DNA from: Haliotis asinina
Lineage: Eukaryota > Mollusca > Gastropoda > Lepetellida > Haliotidae
Direction of reading: 5' to 3'
NCBI RefSeq assembly: GCF_037392515.1
Contig: NC_090291.1
Span: 1,018,501-1,082,500 of the forward strand
Length of the DNA: 64,000 nucleotides
Shown here piece by piece: positions 57,801 through 64,000 of the stretch. The translations under genes and the position numbers were made by a program. Under the pieces are notes generated by a model that was not told the origin of the DNA, did not search any database, and saw nothing but the letters and a program-made list of their open reading frames with translations. Position 1 is the first letter of the stretch. Every line of letters begins with the position of its first letter.

Positions 57801-60800
57801 TCATGAAAGGAATCAGATCTCTGGGAAAGGTATCAATTTACGATTACATCTGTGTCATGAAAGGAATCAGATCTCTGGGAAAGGTATCAATTTACGATTA
57901 CATCTGTGTCATGAAAGGAATCAGATCTCTGGGAAAGGTATCAATTTACGATTACATCTGTGTCATGAAAGGAATCAGATCTCTGGGAAAGGTATCAATT
58001 TACGATTACATCTGTGTCATGAAAGGAATCAGATCTCTGGGAAAGGTATCAATTTACGATTACATCTGTGTCATGAAAGGAATCAGATCTCTGGGAGAGG
58101 TATCAATTTACGATTACATCTGTGTCATGCACATGGACGTCTATTGTTTGACAAAAATATGAGGGAAACATGCTGTCGTGTAGCATACTGTCAGCGGTAA
58201 CTTGGAACTGGCAGCTACTGTGACTCGGTCCGTTTACATCAGTTATCATGCAATCATCAACATGGTCATGTCTCAAGTAGTGGGTAAAGAGATTGTACAT
58301 TAAACTGGTATCATTAAGTCAGTCAAGGGAATGTGGTGTATGATAGAGGCTTAATACATGTGCCCCATTTCCTGGTATTATACAAAGTTTGAGTGTTCAG
58401 CATGCAAAGATAGTTGTGTTTGTGACCGAAAGGGAGCCAGCATTGAAGACTTATCTTTGATTTGGGAACACTAAATCCCAGTTTAACATATATCTTGATG
58501 CGATCAAATAGCTAATTCTTGCAGTTTTACATTTGTGGTGGATTACCTTTCAGAAGAAATGCTGAACAACAAATACTGTGGAATATTAACTTTGGGATAT
58601 TGATAAAACTGTGAACCCATTCTTCACTTCAGTATTTCAAATATATTGACGATCTCTTGTTTAGTTCGGTATAGATGGCACTTGGGATAACATATACATC
58701 GTGAAGCTAAATATACTAGATACACCTTGATACTCATACTCATTTCCTCTTTTATCAGCCAAACGTTGCTGTCTATATCTTTGTAGTAAAGGTCTGTAGC
58801 TAGCATAGCAGTCATTTGTCCTCTAAAAGCCTCAGTCTCACATACTTCCACTACCAACACGTGTTGTGTGTGACAGCGTTGATGCCATACTTCTACTACC
58901 AACAGGCGTTGTATGTGACGGCGTCGATGCCATACTTCTACTACCAACAGGTGTTGTATGTGACAGCGTTGATGCCATACTTCTACTACCAACAGGTGTT
59001 GTATGTGACAGCGTTGATGCCATACTTCTTGCTCTTGGTGCTACTGGTGAGGTCGTGCACTATGCCGGGTGCAGTGGATGGAATTCTCTTCTACCTGACC
59101 CCAGACTTCAGCCTGCTCCGACATCCACAGGTGTGGGAAGATTTCGTCTGCAATACGTGCTTAGATTTAGTTAATGTAATGGTCTATACTCTTAAAAAAA
59201 AGTACTGGAACCTGAACTTTCAATTTGCATTGGACGTGTACACGTTGACAAACATTTCAAGTACAGACATCTGGTGAACGCACCACCAATTCCCTCTATT
59301 ACCAGCCCTAAACACAACGCATGATATGCACGTGCACAACGTACGAGCCTCATACACGTGCATGGGGTCCCATTCTTGATTTTGACGTTTTTTCAAAAAG
59401 GCCGTGAAATGACTTGGAACATTAATTTTGACAATCATCTTGCATCACACATTTGTTAGTGTTTGTTTCTGTCGTTTGTTTTAGAAAGAAACTCGTACAG
59501 CATGCAAATTACATGCCATGCATCAATCATCTTTGAAAAGCGACTACATTCCAAATAGCTATGGTTGTAAGGAAGTGCAAATAGTGATGTACTCTCAATA
59601 CATTCAATATTATCATGTCAACATTGATTGACTCCGATAAATCTCCTAAATATTTTTAATCGTAAATGGAACAATGAAGTTCCCCTACTTTTTTAAAAGT
59701 ATATTTTATACAGTTATCGATTGGCTGAACCGAAAGTCAATAACGGTGTTATTACATGGCACTAAACTACATATTTATGATGAAATTGTTTAATAAATCT
59801 GTTATAGTTTGCTACATCGATCTACATATTCGCTGTCTTTTGGGAAAGGGAAGGAGCTTTGGATCAGTATCGTGACATAAAAGTATCGATGTTTACCTCT
59901 GTAGACTCTCGGGATTGGGAGTATTCGTGACATGTTTACCTTAAGCAGACACGCGGGATTGGGAGTATTCGTGACATGTTTACCATCCTCTTTTAACCTA
60001 AAAGTCCTTAACCTCATGTGAGGTTGACATAACGTCCATTCCTGAACAACTGGTGTTATTCCGGAATCTTCTTGGAGGTTACGGAAAGAGGCGAGTGGTG
60101 ACGAATGGCATAACGTTGTGTCAAATCGGACACTTGAACCAATCAGAAGGACGGATGTTTAGTAGTGATAAAATAATGATACTGATTACATACATGTCCG
60201 TAAGAATTAGTTTTACAGTTTTTCTGAACGAATGTAAATCGTACTGTAGCAGCACATTTTCTAAATTCTAAATAAGGATTGTATGAATTAATGTTAAAAA
60301 ATTGTTTAGTGTCGTGACGAACATTTTTCATAGATCTTGCATATATCAATATCTACATATTCCACTTCTATTCTCGTCACAAGCTGTTCTCTTGACGACT
60401 TTCTTGAGCCACTGACTGTACACACAGGCCATACTTCTTTAATGTACTTTTGTATTTCCTAAGGTATGGCTTGAAGCGCTGGTTCAAGTGTTCTTCTCTG
60501 TTGGTACAACTTGGGGTGTCATTATTGCCATGGCAGGACACAATTCTTTTCATGCAAATCTCATCAGGTAATTCTTTCTTACTTTATACCATGCAGCCTG
60601 TCGGTCAAATGAGTTGGTATACAGTCATCATTGATTGATTGCTTGTTGTTTAACGCTACACTCTGCAATACGGCGGCCATATGTTGACGGTCTGTAAGTA
60701 ATCAAGTCTGGTCGAACAATCCAGTGATCAACAGCATGGTCATTCATCTAGGAAATTCGGATAGGATGACAAGTGTGAACCAAGTGAGCAAGCCTAACCA

Positions 60801-63800
60801 ACCGATCACTTTGGTGGCCTCATAGGACAGGCGAGGGTTGCCGGAGGCCAAGCCTAACCCCGATCTTCACGGGTACATAGTCACAATAAACTAATATCTT
60901 AACGAACCTTAAGGGCATTAGGTCCTTAAAACCACCGTTTGCTATAAGTATTTCGACTAAAATCTCCAGCAAGTAACCAGGAGCAAAACATTTGCTTGCA
61001 TCCTTCAGTATGTTCGTTATAAACATAGTTGACTCATGTTTGTTATGACGTTTCCAGCTTTATTCTAGTTCCATCCAGTCGAGTTATCGATGGCTTAGGT
61101 TTACCATCTTGGTGAAACCTATAGTCATTGGATCATTGCTGAAGAACAGATCTAGAACACTGCACAACAAAGTGTTGAACCTGAGACACTCATTCCCCAG
61201 ATTTCAGCAGAACATGTACACGTATAGCTCATTACTATGATGGCGAGACAGTATGACTATTCCCGTAGTATGCCTGCTTGTAATGATATCCATGACAATA
61301 GCATACGACAAGATGGTTCTGTCTACAGAGACCCTATCATCGTAACGGTCACTGGAGAACTGACCAGTATCTTCGCGGGATTTGTGGTCTTCGCCACAGT
61401 TGGGTTCTTGGCTCATGATCTCCAGCTGCCTGTATCTGACGTCATTATACCGGGTGAATACATTTGAAAAACTCACAAAATGCTCTGAATGTTAGGTGTG
61501 GATAATGCACCAAACCATGAAAAGGGTAAAAATTCTTTGGTCACGAGGATGTTATTGTTATTGATATTTGTGAAGGTTTCATAGACAGCTAGGGTTAAAA
61601 ACAATGTCATTGTATGACGCACATGTGCACTAAAGTGTCATATTAATTGTCTCAGCAGTACCCGTTTGAAAGTCTGGTGGAGCAACACATTATGTAGCAT
61701 GTCATTACAGGGGTTTGTGTTTAAAGATGTGTTTCCCTGATGTGCTTATCCGACTACTGTACTGTAGTGAAAAGTGAAGGTCCAGTTGTGCCCGGCGTTA
61801 AATATGTTGTTCTTGCAGGACCTGGCATCGCCTTCATTATCTACCCGGAAGCAGTTGCACTACTGCCTCTACCTCAGTTGTGGTCTGTCCTGTTCTTCAC
61901 CACAATGCTTATGATGGCCATTGACTCAGTGGTAACAACGCACAGTAAATCATGATGCATTTTTAAAGCAGATTTTATCAAGGTCATGAACCCTCGTTTT
62001 GGGGATGAAACGTTCTCTAATCATAATGAAGTGCCATGTTAGATCCTTATGGGTACGATATGAAAAATCCGTTCCTGATTATCCCCGCTCTAACATTTCT
62101 CTAAAGAGCCTAAAATTATACTCACTCACTCATGTTCGTCCTGGCTGGCACAGGGCTAACTTCTGGTCGCTCGTCCATGATACCGATGTTTGTGCTATTA
62201 TCAAGTTCAGATTCGTTTTTCACATGCTTTGATTTATTCCGGATTTGGCACTGAACTTTACTTATCATTCACTTGCTCGCGTATGAATCTTCTGATAAAC
62301 CTGACTGAAAGGCGGATGTACTTTTCCAAAGGCTGGAAATGTGGAAACAGCCATCGATTGTATAGAGGATATTCTGCCACGACGTTATGACGCCAGACCA
62401 GTCATCGCTGCTGTCTTCATGCTGGCCGTGTTCCTCGCAGGTCTTGTCTTCACAACCCATGTAAGCTTTATCGCCATACAGTACCAGCACACACAGTGCA
62501 TGTCATACAGAGCAGACGGCCGCTTTTGTGGCAATGAATAACAGATTCAGTTGGAAATATGTTGAAACACAATATCTATCACCGTTTACATTAACATCTC
62601 ATAGAGGCAGGTAAAGATGCACTTCATCCATACAGGTAAAGAAATTGTCAGTGATTAAAACGGTATTTTTTTTCAAAAGTAAACTCCACTGGATCTATTT
62701 AAATAAACTTCCAATTTGTATACAAATGCGTGAGTGTTAGAACGTAAATAAAGATGCGTGAGAAAGGTGTTTCTGATGAAACTATTTAGGATTAAAGACA
62801 AAATGTTTCAAAAAGGATACAAGTTTAACAATACTGTATAAATGAGAATATTATAACAGTTCAGATGACTGTACACACATTCCAGGGCGGAGTGTACGTA
62901 TTCCAGCTGGTCGACTGGTACATGGGGACAGTAGCCTGTTTCTTCATGGCCATACTGGAGAGTGGCATTGTTGGCTGGTGTTACGGTACTGTGTTTTCGA
63001 CTGGTATTTAACATATGTGTAATATACTGGGGGAAAAACAAAGCATCACGTGAAAGCACACGTGTTCCCTTATTTTTCCTTCACCAGCTTTGTATCGAGT
63101 GAAACCTGAAAAAACAAAGGAACACATGTGCTTTAATGCGATCCCTTATTTTTCCCTTCAGTATATAATGTTCAGTACTTGTGAGCAATGTACATTATAC
63201 TACAGTTATGACGAAGGCCCACCGTTTAGTTCGGTACAAACAGCACACTGACGTCTAGCGATAGTCATTAGTCTCCTGTCTTCACGACCTGACGTCACGA
63301 TGGATCGTCCACAAGTCGACGCTTCCCCTCATTGCTGGCCCTCATTTTCTGGCCAAACAAATGGCACCTGTATAGTTCACATCCATTTCATTACATTGAT
63401 TGAAAGCACATACCGGACTTACGCAGACCAATAATCTCTGGCCATCTGATAACCTTGTTCGTACCATAGTGTCCGATAATGTTTGTACATTGCATCTCAT
63501 GCAGGCTAAACAACCATCACGTCCACAACGCGTCCTTGTGAGAATCCAATAGTTTGCTTCTAGACGTACTCCGCGGAGTATGTTTGGGACACACTGTCCA
63601 AATACACACTTGCAATAATTTCCTAAATGAACAGTTCTATCATATGTATTATCATTTACAAGCTGAGCCTGAACAATGACGTAGATGCTATTTCTGATAC
63701 CAGTGACGTAGATGCTATTTCTGATACCAGTGACGTAGATGCTATTTCTGATACCAGTGACGTAGGTACTATTTGTGATACCAATGACTTTGATGTTTTT

Positions 63801-63934
63801 TTCCTACCACCATTCTCATGTGTATGTTGCCAGGTGCCAAACGTTTCTCATCTGACGTTGAGGCCATGACTGGAAAACGCCTGCCGGTAATCTTCAGGCT
63901 AGTGTGTTTCATCGTCCTCCCAGCGCTGATAACT
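48816..63934 (+). CDS. SLC6-family sodium-coupled transporter, paralogue B (partial: 12 exons in window)
   Basis: Exons: 48816-48869, 49217-49367, 49792-49923, 51043-51364, 57535-57667, 58996-59130, 60464-60567, 61329-61453, 61819-61931, 62332-62460, 62886-62985 and 63834-63934. These give 533 residues up to TM11; the last two exons are beyond the window. Border phases equal those of paralogue A, and 9 of the 12 exons have the same length. Signatures: [14 protein letters not shown] in TM1 (Leu where A has Trp), [25 protein letters not shown] in loop 2, FFSVGTTWG in TM6, VTGELTS in TM7 (Asn lost as in A), [12 protein letters not shown] and AIDS in TM8. It should be a plasma-membrane Na+-coupled amino-acid or amine transporter. 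Intron 4 is inflated by a 4.4-kb array, and exons 5 and 6 carry multiplied splice sites. Confidence 0.94.
49217..49367 (+). CDS. Transporter B exon 2 (N-terminal tail and TM1)
   Basis: Acceptor gtttacag, donor gtgagt, ends in phase 1. Codes [15 protein letters not shown] and [14 protein letters not shown]. The Trp after GNL in most animal members is Leu (TTG, 49331-49333), one base from TGG. Confidence 0.95.
49792..49923 (+). CDS. Transporter B exon 3 (TM2 and first intracellular loop)
   Basis: Acceptor tctacccag, donor gtaatg. Codes [36 protein letters not shown] and AICPLMQ. Highly similar to A. Confidence 0.95.
50068..50300 (-). mobile_element. SINE copy in intron 3 of transporter B, inverted
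   Basis: gagtgagtttagttttacac, 'gatgatccagtggtcaaca', 'gatccctgcaattgggaaa', 'gaacctgaccacccgattc' and 'ggatcttcacgggtctc' follow the family order. Confidence 0.85.
51043..51364 (+). CDS. Transporter B exon 4 (TM3 and extracellular loop 2)
   Basis: Acceptor ttacatgtag, donor gtgagt, ends in phase 2. Codes [20 protein letters not shown], then [12 protein letters not shown] and a loop with NRS, NIT and NTT glycosylation sites. The second Tyr of the TM3 pair is kept (C-Y instead of Y-Y). Loop 2 is two codons longer than in A and diverged. Confidence 0.95.
52366..56895 (+). mobile_element. SINE blown up by an internal 33-bp array
   Basis: The left flank of the array reads gagggtagtccggtggttaa and agcg, a tRNA-derived SINE head (compare gtagcctagtggttaaagc in the copy at 47.8 kb). 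The right flank reads taggtggcttcaaacttaac and tcattctctcactcac, like the SINE tail gcggcgtaaaactaaactcactc. The repeated unit matches the SINE centre (cccccgccgtgatattgctggaatattgct-like block). I infer that the array grew from that internal block. Confidence 0.75.
52425..56850. repeat. 33-bp minisatellite, about 134 copies, in intron 4 of transporter B
   Basis: The unit is attgctggaatattgctgta then cccccaccgttac, with frequent variants (c/t/g in the ccg part, tccattacatcg). A higher-order copy is visible: markers cgttactccc at 52831 and 54153, and cgttactcgc at 53162 and 54484, are each 1322 bp apart (40 units plus 2 bp), so about 52.8-54.12 kb is duplicated as 54.12-55.44 kb. The 33-bp length keeps several frames open on both strands, giving misleading frames of up to 1285 codons. 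Confidence 0.97.
56896..57534. other. Remainder of intron 4 with a long hairpin
   Basis: AT-rich. Contains an inverted repeat at 57079-57134 (aacactcgtgataa ... ttatcacgagtgtt, plus inner ttgttaa/ttaacaa). No gene. Confidence 0.6.
57535..57667 (+). CDS. Transporter B exon 5 (end of loop 2, TM4), with multiplied donor
   Basis: Acceptor cctctccag, first donor gtatca at 57668, ends in phase 0. Codes [36 protein letters not shown] and RSLGK, 133 bp as in A. Eight further donor copies follow at 54-bp steps; I choose the first because A ends there. Confidence 0.92.
57635..58129 (+). repeat. 54-bp in-frame minisatellite spanning the exon 5 donor of transporter B
   Basis: The unit has the exon end (tgtgtcatgaaaggaatcag, atctctgggaaag), the donor (gtatcaattta) and cgattacatc. 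Donor GTs lie at 57668, 57722, 57776, 57830, 57884, 57938, 57992, 58046 and 58100. Because 54 is divisible by three and the unit lacks stops, the frame stays open and reads [18 protein letters not shown] per unit until a stop at 58160. The last copy has gagag|gtatc (LGE). Confidence 0.97.
58831..59025 (+). repeat. 45-bp in-frame repeat spanning the exon 6 acceptor of transporter B
   Basis: Copies start at 58861, 58906, 58951 and 58996 (the last is the conserved exon start), with a partial copy before 58861. The unit holds exon sequence gtgttgtatgtgacagcgtt and gatgccatacttc, then tactaccaacag, which provides the next acceptor. Acceptors ending 58905, 58950 and 58995 have AG; the one before 58861 reads AC. 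Each unit adds 15 codons ([15 protein letters not shown]) without stops. Confidence 0.95.
58996..59130 (+). CDS. Transporter B exon 6 (TM5 and start of loop 3)
   Basis: Acceptor ctaccaacag, donor gtgtgg, phase 0, 45 codons as in A. Codes [39 protein letters not shown] and RHPQ. Upstream acceptors 45 and 90 bp earlier would extend it in frame. Confidence 0.92.
59187..59701. mobile_element. Tc1/mariner-like MITE in intron 6 of transporter B
   Basis: The left end TACTCTTAAAAAAAAG then TACTGGAAC is the inverted partner of the right end GTTCCCCTACTTTTTT then AAAAGTA. Both ends are bordered by TA (59185-59186 and 59702-59703), the target of this superfamily. The 515-bp interior has no transposase frame, so it is non-autonomous. 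Confidence 0.8.
59905..59985. repeat. Two-copy direct repeat in intron 6 of transporter B
   Basis: cgggattgggagtattcgtg and acatgtttacc occur twice, separated by a short spacer. Confidence 0.85.
60464..60567 (+). CDS. Transporter B exon 7 (TM6)
   Basis: Acceptor atttcctaag, donor gtaatt, ends in phase 2. Codes [19 protein letters not shown] and [15 protein letters not shown]. Same 104-bp length as A; the AWGT of A is TWGV here. Confidence 0.95.
60630..60875 (-). mobile_element. SINE copy in intron 7 of transporter B, inverted
   Basis: gttgtttaacgctacactct, 'gacggtctgtaagtaatca', 'acaatccagtgatcaacag', 'gagcaagcctaaccaaccg' and 'ccccgatcttcacggg' follow the family order with many changes, suggesting an old copy. 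Confidence 0.75.
61329..61453 (+). CDS. Transporter B exon 8 (TM7)
   Basis: Acceptor ctgtctacag, donor gtgaat, ends in phase 1. Codes [19 protein letters not shown] and [13 protein letters not shown]. The Gly-Glu pair replacing the conserved Asn is at 61354-61359. Confidence 0.95.
61819..61931 (+). CDS. Transporter B exon 9 (loop 4 and start of TM8)
   Basis: Acceptor gttcttgcag, donor gtaaca, ends in phase 0. Codes [19 protein letters not shown] and [16 protein letters not shown]. Unlike A, the donor is single. Confidence 0.95.
62332..62460 (+). CDS. Transporter B exon 10 (end of TM8, TM9)
   Basis: Acceptor ttttccaaag, donor gtaagc, phase 0, 43 codons, three fewer than A. Codes [19 protein letters not shown] and [18 protein letters not shown]. 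Ala at its first codon replaces Phe of A. The acceptor choice is supported by the shared VETA. Confidence 0.9.
62886..62985 (+). CDS. Transporter B exon 11 (TM10)
   Basis: Acceptor cacattccag, donor gtactg, ends in phase 1. Codes [19 protein letters not shown] and [14 protein letters not shown], 100 bp as in A. Confidence 0.95.
63052..63165. repeat. Imperfect inverted repeat in intron 11 of transporter B
   Basis: aagcacacgtgttccctta near 63053 pairs with aaaggaacacatgtgctt near 63115. A second copy of cccttatttttccttca-type sequence follows at about 63143. Confidence 0.6.
63678..63790 (+). repeat. 27-bp repeat (four copies) just upstream of exon 12 of transporter B
   Basis: gacgtagatgctatttctga + taccagt recurs every 27 bp, the fourth copy being diverged (gtaggtactatttgtgat). 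The unit would code DVDAISDTS in an open frame. It ends about 45 bp before the exon 12 acceptor and does not include the splice site. Confidence 0.93.
63834..63934 (+). CDS. Transporter B exon 12 (loop 5 and start of TM11)
   Basis: Acceptor tgttgccag, donor gtacgt, 101 bp as in A. Codes [19 protein letters not shown] and [13 protein letters not shown]. The next exon (TM11-TM12) is beyond the window. Confidence 0.94.
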
Positions 63935-64000
63935 GTACGTGCCAAAGGAAAATAATCACATTAACGAATAACGCCGTGTGCATGCTTTATTTTCTTCGGG

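Noticed and set aside
58103..58160. Continuation of B exon 5 past the last donor copy as the true exon end
   Set aside because: It runs into a stop soon after the array and has no counterpart in paralogue A; the first donor matches A exactly.
57479..58162. 227-codon open frame as a separate gene
   Set aside because: It is exon 5 of transporter B running on through the 54-bp donor array; treated as a splice-site array instead.

Overview
The window looks like nuclear DNA from a marine gastropod mollusc, most likely a vetigastropod such as an abalone (Haliotis). This is an inference. It rests on spliceosomal introns with GT-AG borders, AT-rich spacers, many copies of a SINE family whose ends read like 'ttttacgccgcactcagc' / 'gcggcgtaaaactaaactc', Jockey/I-type LINEs, Tc1 and hAT-like DNA transposon remnants, and many minisatellites. 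No prokaryotic or organellar gene was seen.

Two host genes can be supported, in tandem on the + strand. Both encode SLC6-family (neurotransmitter:sodium symporter) transporters. Paralogue A is complete: 14 coding exons from ATG 13862 to TAG 30254, 629 residues, 12 predicted membrane helices. Paralogue B starts at ATG 48816 and shows 12 exons up to 63934; its last two exons lie beyond the window. All exon borders I could compare have the same phase in A and B, and most exons have identical lengths, so they arose by tandem gene duplication. The TM6 signature resembles glycine/amino-acid transporters, but the substrate is unknown.

Layout. 1-13.8 kb: intergenic, with a minus-strand LINE 5' fragment (1-1184), a LINE 3' tail, a SINE, a hAT-like element with TIRs (5747-7293), an unidentified stretch of broken reading frames (about 7.4-8.75 kb), and a 634-bp solo LTR with a 4-bp target duplication (9755-10388). 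13.8-30.3 kb: paralogue A, with minisatellites in intron 3 (64 bp, about 21 copies) and at the exon 9 donor (61 bp, 54 extra copies). 30.3-48.8 kb: intergenic, with a nearly full-length but dead LINE (32796-38898), an ACTC microsatellite, a Tc1 remnant split by a SINE with a 14-bp target duplication, a dispersed repeat that also occurs inverted in intron 7 of A, and a short telomere-like tract. 48.8-64 kb: paralogue B, with a 4.4-kb array of a 33-bp unit in intron 4, a 54-bp in-frame array at the exon 5 donor, a 45-bp in-frame array at the exon 6 acceptor, a Tc1-like MITE in intron 6, and a 27-bp repeat just before exon 12.

The most interesting signal is that three independent minisatellites straddle exon-intron junctions of this transporter pair and so multiply real splice sites. 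At A exon 9 there are 55 consecutive copies of the exon end plus its GT donor, where a downstream donor would bring in an early stop. On both sides of B intron 5 the units are multiples of three with no stop codon (9 donors, 3 usable acceptors). In principle B could make a ladder of isoforms with 18- and 15-residue insertions between TM4 and TM5. Whether this happens needs RNA evidence.
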